From positions 62,001 to 126,000 of the forward strand of contig NZ_VLPL01000007.1 of assembly GCF_007558725.1 (NCBI RefSeq): a stretch of DNA of 64,000 bases, read 5' to 3'. Source of the DNA: Fluviicola chungangensis. GTDB lineage: Bacteria > Bacteroidota > Bacteroidia > Flavobacteriales_D > Crocinitomicaceae. The notes under the pieces are model-generated. The model saw nothing but the letters and a program-made list of their open reading frames with translations, was not told where the DNA came from and made no database searches. Shown in pieces: positions 38,009-46,573 of this stretch; the first letter of the stretch is position 1; each line of letters opens with the position of its first letter. The position numbers and the translations under genes were made by a program.

Positions 38009-38368
38009 ATGGAACAAACATTGGTCATAGGAGCTACAACGAAAGAGGATCGTTATGCAAACAGGGCGATTCGTGCATTGCGCAGTCATAAATATCCGGT
38101 AGTTGCTTTCGGGCAGAAAGCAGGAAAAGTAGAGGACATAGAAATTGAAACAGAATGGAACCCGAATTGGGATATTGAAACCGTTACGTTGTATTTAGGA
38201 CCTCAAAACCAGGAAGAGTATATCGATAAGATCATCGCATTAAAACCAAACCGGGTGATTTTCAATCCTGGAACTGAAAATCCGGCATTTATTCAAAAAC
38301 TGAGAGCTGCCGGTATCCACCCTGAAATAGCATGTACACTCGTCATGTTATCGATTGGAACTTACTAA
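38009..38368 (+). CDS. CoA-binding domain protein
   Basis: 119 residues forming a single Rossmann-type CoA_binding_2 domain of the YccU group: LVIGATTKEDRYANRAIRALR, YPVVAFGQKAGKV, and KPNRVIFNPGTENP. It is shorter than succinyl-CoA synthetase subunits and has no catalytic domain. The role is unknown beyond probable nucleotide or CoA binding. It has a strong terminator directly after the stop. Confidence 0.9.
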   Translation: MEQTLVIGATTKEDRYANRAIRALRSHKYPVVAFGQKAGKVEDIEIETEWNPNWDIETVTLYLGPQNQEEYIDKIIALKPNRVIFNPGTENPAFIQKLRAAGIHPEIACTLVMLSIGTY

Positions 38369-38370
38369 AA

Positions 38371-38409
38371 ACAAAAATCTTGCTCTTCTGCAGCAAGATT
38401 TTTGTTTTA
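38371..38409 (+). terminator. Terminator after the CoA-binding gene
   Basis: ACAAAAATCTTGCT (38371-38384) pairs with AGCAAGATTTTTGT (38392-38405). It also lies 7 nt from the end of the convergent Fic gene and may serve both. Confidence 0.88.
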
Positions 38410-38415
38410 ATGCAC

Positions 38416-39486
38416 CTAACCGCAAAGTGCAATGTGTTCCTTTAATGCATAAATCACCGTTTCTGCTATTAGCGTATAGAATGCATTCTTATTATCTTCA
38501 GAGGCCGTTTCCAATGCATTGTAATAACGAAGCCGGTTTTCCAGCTCTCCTTTTATATTTGCGATCGGATAACCATGCTGCATCAGAATGAGGTTCATGA
38601 TTAATCTGCACGTTCTGCCATTGCCATCAATAAACGGGTGTATACGAACAATACGCTCATGCATTTCTGCAGCAAGAATAACAGGATGAAGTACCGTTTT
38701 GTTTTCTTTATAGTACACGAAGACTTCTTCCATAAGAGGATTAAGCAGATAGGGTTCAGGTGGCAAATGAGTACTCCCTGAAATACGAACACCGATTGCA
38801 CGATAAACACCGGCATTTTCACGATCGATTCCTTTCAGAATTAAATAGTGGATTTCTTTTAAGACGCGTTCCGAAAAAACGGTTTTATTCTGAATAATTT
38901 CCCCCAGGTAAGTGATCGCTTCAGCATGATTAATGGCTTCTAAATGTTCCCGGACAGATTTCCCGCCGACAGTAATTCCATCGTTAACTACCAGGTAAGT
39001 TTCCTGTAAGGTTAATGTATTGCCTTCAATTCTATTGCTTTCATACGTATAATTCAAATTGAAATATTCTTCCATTTTTTGAAGCTGCAATTGATTCAAA
39101 GGGCGCTTTGACGACCAAATGCTCAATAAATCAGAACACTCCTTAAGCAATTCACTTAATTGGGAAGAAATAGCTTTCTCATGCTCGGTTTTGCTCTTGC
39201 GGTTATATTTAACCCGTTTCTCCGCAACTTGCATTGCCTTTTCAAACAAACGGCTGTCATCATCAAATAAAGCATATATCCGCTCACCTATCCAGGTTGC
39301 TTTGGTGTCATCTTCGTTTAGTTTCAAATAAGAGATTAACAACTGAAGATGTTTTTCAGAAGGTTGCCTTTCCCCTTTTTCATATTTATTTAATAAAGCG
39401 GTATCTATTCCTGAAAGATTTGAAAGTTCTTTCAAGGTGTAATTGAAACGCATACGTGCTTCCTTAAAAACAGATCCCAAACTCAT
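38416..39486 (-). CDS. Fic domain protein with N-terminal XRE-type helix-turn-helix
   Basis: 356 residues from ATG 39486. An XRE helix-turn-helix occupies about 4-55 (TLKELSNLSGIDTALLNKYEKGERQPS). A helical linker follows, then the Fic domain: inhibitory motif SNRIEGN (S/T-x-x-x-E-G/N) before it, and the active site HPFIDGNGRTCR complete. Fic enzymes transfer AMP or other nucleotides to protein hydroxyls, and the inhibitory glutamate lies in the same chain (class II). Start choice: an upstream ATG at 39519 lies inside a palindrome that overlaps the promoter. The DNA-binding head and the adjacent operator suggest autorepression. Confidence 0.9.
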   Translation of the reverse strand: MSLGSVFKEARMRFNYTLKELSNLSGIDTALLNKYEKGERQPSEKHLQLLISYLKLNEDDTKATWIGERIYALFDDDSRLFEKAMQVAEKRVKYNRKSKTEHEKAISSQLSELLKECSDLLSIWSSKRPLNQLQLQKMEEYFNLNYTYESNRIEGNTLTLQETYLVVNDGITVGGKSVREHLEAINHAEAITYLGEIIQNKTVFSERVLKEIHYLILKGIDRENAGVYRAIGVRISGSTHLPPEPYLLNPLMEEVFVYYKENKTVLHPVILAAEMHERIVRIHPFIDGNGRTCRLIMNLILMQHGYPIANIKGELENRLRYYNALETASEDNKNAFYTLIAETVIYALKEHIALCG

Positions 39487-39487
39487 T

Positions 39488-39519
39488 TTGACAAAATATT
39501 TATAGACAAATTTAGTCAA
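39488..39519 (-). promoter_or_regulatory. Palindromic operator over the Fic gene promoter
   Basis: Arms TTGACAAAAT (39488-39497) and ATTTAGTCAA (39510-39519) are inverted with one mismatch. On the minus strand TAAATTTG (TAnnTTTG) lies within it. The operator ends 1 nt before the ATG at 39486, so bound protein would block initiation. The XRE domain of the Fic protein is the obvious ligand, by inference. Confidence 0.55.
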
Positions 39520-39530
39520 TTTTTTCGGGT

Positions 39531-39558
39531 AAAAAAATCCCCGAACAAATTTCGGGGA
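39531..39558 (-). terminator. Terminator of queA
   Basis: TCCCCGAA (39538-39545) pairs with TTCGGGGA (39551-39558). The A run at 39531-39537 gives a T tract on the minus strand. Confidence 0.88.
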
Positions 39559-39563
39559 ACTTT

Positions 39564-40613
39564 TTACAATATCAACATCGCATCGCCGTACGAGTAGAAC
39601 TTATATTTTTCTTTAATGGCTTCGTGATATGCCTCCATCATTAGATCATGACCACAGAAAGCAGAGATCATCATCAATAAGGTAGAAAGTGGTGTATGGA
39701 AATTCGTTACCAAACTATCTGCAATACTGAAATCATATGGAGGGAAAATGAATTTGTTTGTCCAACCGTCGAACGCTTTTAACATGTTATCCGTAGAAAC
39801 TGAAGTCTCAACTGCACGCATGGAAGTTGTTCCGATCGCACAAACGCGCTTCTTATTTCTTTTTGCTTCGTTTACAATATTTGCAGCCTTCTCTGTAATA
39901 ATTACCTGCTCGGAATCCATTTTATGCTTGGTTAAATCCTCCACCTCAACGGAACGAAAAGTGCCTAAACCAACGTGCAGGGTTACTTCTGCAAAGTTTA
40001 CCCCTTTTAGTTCCAAACGCTTCAACAATTCCCGTGAAAAATGCAATCCTGCAGTCGGTGCTGCAACAGCTCCTTCTTCTTTTGCATAAATGGTCTGGTA
40101 TCGCTCTTCATCAGCTTCTTCCACCTCACGCTTGATATATTTTGGAAGCGGTGTTTCTCCAAGTTCCGTAATTTTTGCTTTGAACTCTTCGTAAGGTCCG
40201 TCGAATAAGAATCTCAAAGTTCTTCCACGGGAAGTTGTATTGTCGATTACCTCTGCAACCAATGAATCATCATCACCGAAATACAATTTATTTCCGATTC
40301 GGATCTTACGCGCCGGATCAACCAACACATCCCACAAAAGGCTTTCGCGGTTCAATTCCCTTAACAGGAACACTTCGATCTTAGCACCCGTTTTTTCTTT
40401 ATTTCCGTACATCCGAGCAGGGAATACACGCGTGTTGTTCATAATCATCACATCACCTTCTCCGAAGTAATTGATAATATCCTTAAACAACCGGTGCTCG
40501 ATTTTTCCGGTATCCCGATGGACTACCATTAATCGTGCTTCATCACGGTTTTCACTTGGGTATTCGGCAATCAGTTCATCCGGAAGGTCAAAACTGAATT
40601 CAGAAAGCTTCAT
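39564..40613 (-). CDS. queA: S-adenosylmethionine:tRNA ribosyltransferase-isomerase
   Basis: 349 residues from ATG 40613 (an ATG three codons earlier at 40622 is also possible; the family usually starts MKLS). Family blocks are all present: [41 protein letters not shown] and TTSMRAVE. It transfers the ribosyl part of SAM to preQ1 in tRNA, making epoxyqueuosine at the wobble base. Good -33/-7 promoter at 40660-40690, inside the end of truB. Confidence 0.96.
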   Translation of the reverse strand: MKLSEFSFDLPDELIAEYPSENRDEARLMVVHRDTGKIEHRLFKDIINYFGEGDVMIMNNTRVFPARMYGNKEKTGAKIEVFLLRELNRESLLWDVLVDPARKIRIGNKLYFGDDDSLVAEVIDNTTSRGRTLRFLFDGPYEEFKAKITELGETPLPKYIKREVEEADEERYQTIYAKEEGAVAAPTAGLHFSRELLKRLELKGVNFAEVTLHVGLGTFRSVEVEDLTKHKMDSEQVIITEKAANIVNEAKRNKKRVCAIGTTSMRAVETSVSTDNMLKAFDGWTNKFIFPPYDFSIADSLVTNFHTPLSTLLMMISAFCGHDLMMEAYHEAIKEKYKFYSYGDAMLIL

Positions 40614-40659
40614 TTTATTCATACAAGCTGTATTTTATCTGCTTTAAATCAAAAGAGGG

Positions 40660-40690
40660 CAAAATTACAAAAAATCAGGCTATTTACAAA
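40660..40690 (-). promoter_or_regulatory. queA promoter
   Basis: On the minus strand TTTG (40690-40687), 19 nt, then TAATTTTG (40667-40660): an exact match to the Bacteroidota -33/-7 pattern. It lies partly in the truB 3' end, so queA is transcribed separately. Confidence 0.7.
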
Positions 40691-41379
40691 GGTTGTTCTT
40701 CAATGAATGCGATCCAATCTTCCACACTCCTGGAATCTTTGATATCGTAAATTCCGGATTTGGTTCTTCTCAAAGCAATTAAGGTAGCTCCGCAACCCAG
40801 CCTTTGTCCGAAATCATGAGCAATTGAACGAATATAGGTTCCTTTTGAACAGGAAATTTCGAAATCAATTTCGGGGAAACGGGTCGCATCAATCTTGAAA
40901 TCCATCACCTCGATTGTATTGGCTTTCAACTCCTTTTCAATTCCTGCTCTTGCATAATCGTACGCGCGTTTCCCGTCAATTTGCTTTGCGGAAAAAAGCG
41001 GCGGGACCTGTTCTTGAATTCCTAAAAAACTCGCCCGTACTTCTTCCAGTTGTTCCGGGGTAATTCCTTCTGTTCCTTTATCTGAATTATATTCCGTTTC
41101 CAGGTCGTAAGAAGGAGTTGTTTTACCCAAAAGAAAAGTTCCGGTGTATGTTTTAGCGTCAGAAGTGAGTCCTTCGATCAGTTTGGTATGTTTTCCGATA
41201 CAAATTACCAACAATCCGGTTGCCAAAGGATCCAATGTCCCGGCATGGCCCACTTTCAGTTTTTTGACACCCAGTTTTTGACGCAAATGCCAACGCAGTT
41301 TGTTGACTGCATCAAAAGAAGTCCATTTGAAAGGCTTATCTACCAAAATAGTGCTCCCTTGCGCAAATTCCGTAATCAT
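40684..41379 (-). CDS. truB: tRNA pseudouridine-55 synthase
   Basis: 231 residues from ATG 41379, which overlaps the uppP stop by 1 nt (TGATG). The earlier in-frame ATG at 41406 is less likely. The catalytic block KVGHAGTLDPLATGLL has the aspartate nucleophile. Downstream PPLFSAKQIDGKRAYDYAR and CSKGTYIRSIAHDFG are typical. It makes psi55 in the T loop of tRNAs. Last gene of the ftsX-DUF3098-uppP-truB operon. Confidence 0.96.
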   Translation of the reverse strand: MITEFAQGSTILVDKPFKWTSFDAVNKLRWHLRQKLGVKKLKVGHAGTLDPLATGLLVICIGKHTKLIEGLTSDAKTYTGTFLLGKTTPSYDLETEYNSDKGTEGITPEQLEEVRASFLGIQEQVPPLFSAKQIDGKRAYDYARAGIEKELKANTIEVMDFKIDATRFPEIDFEISCSKGTYIRSIAHDFGQRLGCGATLIALRRTKSGIYDIKDSRSVEDWIAFIEEQPL

Positions 41380-42173
41380 CAGAGAATCGTTAATTCGTAA
41401 CCGCAAAGCAACAAGATTAAAATAATCCCGCCGACAACGATGCGATACCAGCCAAAAAGCTTAAATCCATGTTTGTTCAGAAAACCGATAAATCCTTTAA
41501 TCGCAATAATAGCAACCACAAAAGCAACTACGTTTCCTATAATCAATAAGTTTACCTGATCACCCGACAATGAATCGTGCTTTTCAAAATAATCCAATGT
41601 CTTTTTAGCGGTCGCTCCCAACATTGTTGGCAAAGCTAAAAAGAAGGAAAATTCCGCGGCCAGTTTTCTGCTCATTTTCTGGCTCATTCCTCCCACAATG
41701 GAAGCCCCCGACCGGGAAACTCCAGGAATCATAGCAATGCATTGAAAAAAACCAACTTTTAGTGCATCCAGGTAAGTCATTTCTTCCATTTCATTAATTC
41801 GTGGCTTATTAAACCAATTATCCACAAACAACAAAATGATCCCTCCAGCTAATAAGGAAATTGCTACAGCCATTGGGCTTTCCAATAACTGATCTATATA
41901 ATCTGAGAGCAAAACCCCCAACACCACTGCGGGAATGAATGCTACGATCAATTTCAGGTAAAATTGAACACTTTGAAAAAAGCGCTTAAAGTACAAAGCA
42001 AAAACGGCGAGAATCGCTCCCAATTGGATTACAATCATGAACAATTTCGTGAAATCATCATTTTCAACACCCATTGCTGCTGATCCTAAAATCATATGTC
42101 CTGTTGATGAAACAGGTAAAAACTCAGTTAGGCCCTCAATGAGAGCCAATATAATTGCTTCAAACCAATTCAT
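41379..42173 (-). CDS. uppP: Undecaprenyl-diphosphate phosphatase
   Basis: 264 residues, about eight membrane helices. Both catalytic motifs are present: EGLTEFLPVSSTGHM near residue 13 and PGVSRSGASIVGGM near 150. It dephosphorylates undecaprenyl diphosphate for reuse in peptidoglycan and glycan synthesis. It lies 3 nt after the DUF3098 gene stop. Confidence 0.96.
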   Translation of the reverse strand: MNWFEAIILALIEGLTEFLPVSSTGHMILGSAAMGVENDDFTKLFMIVIQLGAILAVFALYFKRFFQSVQFYLKLIVAFIPAVVLGVLLSDYIDQLLESPMAVAISLLAGGIILLFVDNWFNKPRINEMEEMTYLDALKVGFFQCIAMIPGVSRSGASIVGGMSQKMSRKLAAEFSFFLALPTMLGATAKKTLDYFEKHDSLSGDQVNLLIIGNVVAFVVAIIAIKGFIGFLNKHGFKLFGWYRIVVGGIILILLLCGYELTIL

Positions 42174-42176
42174 GGA

Positions 42177-42425
42177 TTATTCTTGAGAATTTGAATCTTT
42201 TGCTTTCTTCATGATGCCGTAGATCATTACGACAAAACCTGCTACGATCAAGATCGGAGCAACGGTAATTCGAACAGTGGAAAACAACTCCTTTTCATGA
42301 AACTCAGACGGACTATCAGCGCCACCTCCAATCATTAAGAGGTAGCCAATAATATTGATTGCCAACCCAATGAAAATGATTCTCAGGTTTTCTTTTTTTA
42401 TAGGAAAGTCGAATTTATTGTTCAT
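42177..42425 (-). CDS. DUF3098 family small membrane protein
   Basis: 82 residues with two membrane helices (about 15-33 and 52-71) and a short loop; start FDFPIKKENLRIIFIG matches DUF3098. It sits between ftsX and uppP, which is its usual context in Bacteroidota, hinting at a cell-division or envelope role. No function known. Confidence 0.85.
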   Translation of the reverse strand: MNNKFDFPIKKENLRIIFIGLAINIIGYLLMIGGGADSPSEFHEKELFSTVRITVAPILIVAGFVVMIYGIMKKAKDSNSQE

Positions 42426-42449
42426 GATATAACTGAATGGGTTGCTAAA

Positions 42450-43340
42450 TTAATATAAATCATCCAATTTCGCACGTAAATATTTGTTTAGCGCAAACCA
42501 GGTTGAAACAACGGTTAAAAGACAACCGATTACCAGGAGCGATGCAAAAAGGAGCAGTACATCCTTTAGCTTCATATCAATTTCAATAATGTCGAGCACA
42601 TTGTTCAAAGCAAAAAATACAGTCATCAGAAATGCCATTCCAATAATTCCGGAAACCAAGCCCTGATAGATCGCCTGTTTCAAAAACGGCCTTCTGATAA
42701 ATCCACTGGTAGCACCAACCAATTGCATGGTTTTAATGGTAAAGCGCTTGGAGTAAAGCGCCAACCGAATCGTATTATTAATCATCGCAACAGCAATCAC
42801 GATCAATAATGAAGCAACCACCAGGATCAGGAAAGCAAATTGTTTGAATCCCAGGTTCACTTCTTCCAAAGCTACTTTATCGTAATTCACTTCTGCGAGC
42901 ATATCGCCGTAGGCGTTGTTCAACCGGGTTTCAATCTCTTTCATTCCCTTTTTGGTCACGAATGAACTAACAGGCCTGAAGTTAATGGTTGGAGGAAGCG
43001 GATTCTCTCCCTCAAAAATAGCAAGGATCTCTTCTGAATTTTGATCGGCACCTTTAAATTCGTCAATTGCTCGCTCCGGTGAAACAAAAACAACTTCCTT
43101 AAAACAATCCCACGATTTCAACTCTTGAGCAACTTGTTTGATATCTGCAGAATTGTATTCCGATTTAAAGAACAAATCTCCATGCAAATTTTCCCGGGCT
43201 TGTTTTTGCAGTGAATCCAAACCGATCACACCGGCTAAAACCAAACCGATCATAAACAGAACCAACGAAATTCCAATTACGGTTGAAATGTAACTGGTTC
43301 GCAGCCCCTTCTTTCCTGTTTTTTCGATTCCTTTACTCAT
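42450..43340 (-). CDS. ftsX: Cell division protein FtsX
   Basis: 296 residues: a helix at about 17-38, a large extracellular loop (about 40-165), then three helices. Loop blocks ELKSWDCFKEVVFVSPERA and the membrane block MINNTIRLALYSKRFTIKTMQLVGATSGFIRRPFL are FtsX-like. With the FtsE ATPase (not in this window) it controls septal peptidoglycan hydrolases. First gene of the operon. Confidence 0.93.
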   Translation of the reverse strand: MSKGIEKTGKKGLRTSYISTVIGISLVLFMIGLVLAGVIGLDSLQKQARENLHGDLFFKSEYNSADIKQVAQELKSWDCFKEVVFVSPERAIDEFKGADQNSEEILAIFEGENPLPPTINFRPVSSFVTKKGMKEIETRLNNAYGDMLAEVNYDKVALEEVNLGFKQFAFLILVVASLLIVIAVAMINNTIRLALYSKRFTIKTMQLVGATSGFIRRPFLKQAIYQGLVSGIIGMAFLMTVFFALNNVLDIIEIDMKLKDVLLLFASLLVIGCLLTVVSTWFALNKYLRAKLDDLY

Positions 43341-43492
43341 CTCTACGAAATTACACTTTTTCGTTACACGCTCCTTTACCTTCTTCGAGAAGCTATTAAC
43401 GAAGAAATGAACAAATCTTCAGCTTTCGGGTATTTTGCGGTTATTGAAACCAAAAAAACGCATATTTTGCACCAACTTTAATTCCAATAACG

Positions 43493-44110
43493 ATGAAGAA
43501 AACATTTTTTTACGCCGCAGCGGTAGCGCTGATCGCATGGGGAATGACTGCTTGCGGGGCTTCAACAGAACCAGCCGAAGCTACGGCAACAACTTACCAA
43601 CTGGATGGAAATGCAACAACCTTGAAATGGAAGGGAACGTACGCCGGTGACGGACATTCGCATTCCGGAACGGTGAAAATTTCAAAAGGATCAATCAGTT
43701 ATATGGATGATACCTTTGATTCGGGCAGCTTTACAATCGATATGAAAACCATTCAGAATGAACTGACCTTGGAAATGGGATCGGAAGATTTGAATAGCTC
43801 CATCATGGGAGAAGGATTGTTTAATACCACTCAATTCCCGAACGTTGATGTGGTAGTAAACAGCATTTCCGACAAAGAAATTGATGCGACTTTAAAGGTT
43901 GCAGGGAAAGCGGTTCCTGCAAAAATGCCCCTGACCATTAAGAAAACGACCAATGAGTTTACTGCAAAAGGGAAATTCACCATTGATTTTTCACCCATGG
44001 ATGCAGAAGGCTTTAAACCCGGAACCGAAAAAGGAAAAGAAATGCAATACATCAAACCAGGTGTTGAGTTTGAATTGAACTTGGTAATGAAAGCAAACGC
44101 TTCCAAATAA
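43493..44110 (+). CDS. YceI-family lipoprotein
   Basis: 205 residues. A lipobox (GMTAC) around residue 20 precedes the mature protein. The YceI lipocalin-like barrel is recognised by YQLDGNATTLKWKG, SGSFTIDMKTI and FNTTQFPNVDV. YceI proteins bind polyisoprenoids in a hydrophobic pore, and the substrate here is unknown. A shortened -7 box TATTTTG lies at 43463-43469. A hairpin follows the gene at 44126. Confidence 0.92.
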   Translation: MKKTFFYAAAVALIAWGMTACGASTEPAEATATTYQLDGNATTLKWKGTYAGDGHSHSGTVKISKGSISYMDDTFDSGSFTIDMKTIQNELTLEMGSEDLNSSIMGEGLFNTTQFPNVDVVVNSISDKEIDATLKVAGKAVPAKMPLTIKKTTNEFTAKGKFTIDFSPMDAEGFKPGTEKGKEMQYIKPGVEFELNLVMKANASK

Positions 44111-44125
44111 AAACTTCCATCCTTG

Positions 44126-44155
44126 TGTACCGTGTGTTTTCTAACATACGGTACA
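44126..44155. other. 13-bp hairpin after the YceI gene
   Basis: TGTACCGTGTGTT (44126-44138) and AACATACGGTACA (44143-44155) form a 13-bp stem with one G-T pair and a TTCT loop. There is no T tract, so a simple intrinsic terminator is not clear; it may still end transcription or protect the 3' end. Confidence 0.6.
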
Positions 44156-44325
44156 TATAGGATAAAAAACAAAACCGACCTTCATGATGATCAGTTTCCG
44201 GTATGAGCCGGATATTTATTTATCCAACCATCCAGATGAAATTTATTCTTTTTACAACACTTTGTTTTATATTTAAAAATTGGTGAATATTTATTACTAA
44301 CGAATCGTCGGATTTGTTTTTGGGT

Positions 44326-44333
44326 TATTTTTG
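44326..44333 (+). promoter_or_regulatory. -7 box for aspartate kinase
   Basis: TATTTTTG matches TAnnTTTG and lies 18 nt before the ATG at 44351. Confidence 0.5.
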
Positions 44334-44350
44334 CCAAAATTTAATTTCAG

Positions 44351-45622
44351 ATGAATGTTTTCAAATTTGGTGGAGCTTCTGTGAAAGACGCCAATGCGGT
44401 AAGGAATGTGTCACACATCCTTTCTCTTTTTCCTAAAGACCAATTGATTGTTGTAGTGTCCGCAATGGGAAAGACTACCAATGCAATGGAAGAGATTGTC
44501 GATTCTTTATGGAAAAGGAATGAAAAACGGTACATGGAATTAATTGAGGACCGGTATCAGTTCCATCAACTGATTGTTGCAGAATTATTCCCGGAAAAAC
44601 ATTACTTCATTTATCAGCAGATGGATGAATTGTTCGAATCGCTGAAAAACCGGTACTATCTCCCGATTTCCGACAATTATAATTTTGAGTACGACCAGAT
44701 CGTTTCATTGGGCGAAGTATTATCGACCATGATTGTAGAAGCTTTCATGAGAGAAGAAGGCCATTTGACAACCTGGGTCGATTGCCGAAAAATTATCCGG
44801 ACCAACCATGATTACCGTGAAGCGGAAGTGGATTGGGCAAAAACGGAAGCATTGGTAAACGAGCGACTGCTGCCTCTGTTCAAGGAAAAACGCATTGCAA
44901 TTACACAAGGGTTTATCGGTCATACCTCCGAAGGATTCACAACCACATTGGGAAGAGAAGGTTCCGACTTCACTGCCGGAATCCTGGCATACTGCACCAA
45001 CGCCAAGGGTGTTACCATTTGGAAAGACGTTCCCGGAATGCTGAACGCCGATCCGAAATGGTTTGATGATACCATCAAGCTTCAGAAAATTTCTTTCAAG
45101 GAAGCCATCGAACTTGCTTATTACGGGGCCAGTGTTATTCATCCGAAAACGATTAAACCACTCCAAAACAAAGGTATTCCGTTGTATGTCAAATCATTCA
45201 TTGAACCGAATGCAGAAGGAACCGCAATCCAGGAATCCATGGATTTTGATCACCTGGTACCCTCATTCATATTCAAGATGGACCAGGTATTGATGTCCTT
45301 TACCCCAAAAGATTTCTCCTTCATCGTAGAGGAAAACCTGGGTGATATCTTCCAGCAGCTCGCATTCTACGGGGTAAAAATTAACCTGATGCAGAATTCG
45401 GCCCTGAGCTTTTCCATTTTATTTGACCGGTCGAAAACAGACCCAATGAAACTAGTGGAAAAATTCAAAGACCAATACACTGTACGTTACAATGAAGGAG
45501 TCGAGCTGGTTACGATTCGTCATTATGACCAGGCAACGATCGACCGGGTAACCATCGATAAAGAAATACTGCTTGAACAGCGAACACGACAAACCATTCG
45601 CATGGTCATGAAAAATAAGTAA
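44351..45622 (+). CDS. Aspartate kinase (monofunctional)
   Basis: 423 residues. N-terminal kinase block VFKFGGASVKDANAV, then TQGFIGHTSEGFTTTLGREGSDFTA and VTIWKDVPGMLNADP, all typical of aspartokinase. The ACT-like regulatory region at 300-423 is shorter and more divergent than in LysC. There is no homoserine dehydrogenase domain. It phosphorylates aspartate for lysine, methionine, threonine and diaminopimelate synthesis. Monocistronic, with its own -7 box and terminator. Confidence 0.95.
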   Translation: MNVFKFGGASVKDANAVRNVSHILSLFPKDQLIVVVSAMGKTTNAMEEIVDSLWKRNEKRYMELIEDRYQFHQLIVAELFPEKHYFIYQQMDELFESLKNRYYLPISDNYNFEYDQIVSLGEVLSTMIVEAFMREEGHLTTWVDCRKIIRTNHDYREAEVDWAKTEALVNERLLPLFKEKRIAITQGFIGHTSEGFTTTLGREGSDFTAGILAYCTNAKGVTIWKDVPGMLNADPKWFDDTIKLQKISFKEAIELAYYGASVIHPKTIKPLQNKGIPLYVKSFIEPNAEGTAIQESMDFDHLVPSFIFKMDQVLMSFTPKDFSFIVEENLGDIFQQLAFYGVKINLMQNSALSFSILFDRSKTDPMKLVEKFKDQYTVRYNEGVELVTIRHYDQATIDRVTIDKEILLEQRTRQTIRMVMKNK

Positions 45623-45629
45623 ATTCAGC

Positions 45630-45659
45630 ATCCCTTCCCCATGGAAGGGATTTTTTTTG
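45630..45659 (+). terminator. Terminator after aspartate kinase
   Basis: ATCCCTTCC (45630-45638) pairs with GGAAGGGAT (45643-45651), then eight T. Confidence 0.9.
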
Positions 45660-45697
45660 TAACCGATTGCAACGAATGGTATTATTAACTTGAACTT

Positions 45698-46462
45698 ATG
45701 AAGGGACTTTTACATTCACTTTTCATCCTCGCACCTGTTTTGTTGTTTGCTCAAGCGAAACCGCCTGTTGATTCAATGTCTTTCTATTTTGAGTTTAACA
45801 GCCACGAGATCCATTTTCAGAACAAACGCAATTCAGAAACAAAAGCAAAGCTTGCACAACTCAATGATCAATCGCTCATTCTCCGGGCCTATACCGATTC
45901 AATCGGCTCCAAAGAATACAACATCAAGCTCGCGGAAGAACGCCTGGAAGCAGCCAAAAAGTTTCTTAATGAATCTTTCCCGGGCCGGTTTTCCATCCGG
46001 ACAGAAGTTGCCATGGGTGAAGATCTGTCACAAAAAGCAGATGCAGACAAGCGGCGGGTCGATATTTTGATTTCCGTTGTTGTAACAACCAGACAGCCGG
46101 CAAAGAAAAAACGCACCTTTGAATTGAACGTACCGATCCAATTAAATATTCAATTCGTTTACGGACGTGATGAGGTACTCAAAAGCTCCTATGAAGACAT
46201 CCAATTCCTGATAGAGGCAATGCAGGAAGATAAATCATTGTATGTGACACTCGCCGGGCATGTTTGTTGTGGTACAGACACCAAAAATCTTTCCGGGATG
46301 CGGGCCGACCGGATCAAACAGATCCTGGTGATGGAAGGAAATATTTCCGGGAGCCGCATTCATGCCCTTGGCTTCGGAAACAAAAAGCCCCTGTTTGTGG
46401 AAGATTCGGAAGCACACCGGCAGGCGAACAGGAGAGTTGAAGCTACATTTTATAAAAAATAA
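45698..46462 (+). CDS. Protein with two tandem OmpA-like domains
   Basis: 254 residues with a signal peptide (MKGLLHSLFILAPVLLFAQ). The first OmpA-like module spans about 25-130 (SFYFEFNSHEIHF, YTDSIGSKEYNIKLAEERL, KRRVDILISV). The second spans about 145-254 (IQFVYGRDEVLKSSYEDI, AGHVCCGTDTKNLSGMRADR, NRRVEATFYK). In the second the usual GHTD is GHVCC, so the aspartate that holds diaminopimelate is missing and two adjacent cysteines replace the segment. There is no barrel or lipobox. It is probably periplasmic and peptidoglycan-binding through the first domain. Confidence 0.85.
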   Translation: MKGLLHSLFILAPVLLFAQAKPPVDSMSFYFEFNSHEIHFQNKRNSETKAKLAQLNDQSLILRAYTDSIGSKEYNIKLAEERLEAAKKFLNESFPGRFSIRTEVAMGEDLSQKADADKRRVDILISVVVTTRQPAKKKRTFELNVPIQLNIQFVYGRDEVLKSSYEDIQFLIEAMQEDKSLYVTLAGHVCCGTDTKNLSGMRADRIKQILVMEGNISGSRIHALGFGNKKPLFVEDSEAHRQANRRVEATFYKK

Positions 46463-46530
46463 TACGGACACGCAAAAACAAACAGGGACGCGTCGCGTAT
46501 CTGCTTGTTTACAACTTGCGGTCGCACCGA

Positions 46531-46571
46531 TAATTAAAAACCCCGGCAAAAATTGCCGGGGTTTTTAATTA
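46531..46571. terminator. Bidirectional terminator, 19-bp perfect stem
   Basis: TAATTAAAAACCCCGGCAA (46531-46549) and its exact complement at 46553-46571 with an AAA loop. It serves the convergent genes on both sides. Confidence 0.93.
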
Positions 46572-46573
46572 AA

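Noticed and set aside
38416-39519. Classic two-gene Fic/antitoxin module
   Set aside because: The inhibitory motif is in the same protein and no small antitoxin gene lies next to it.
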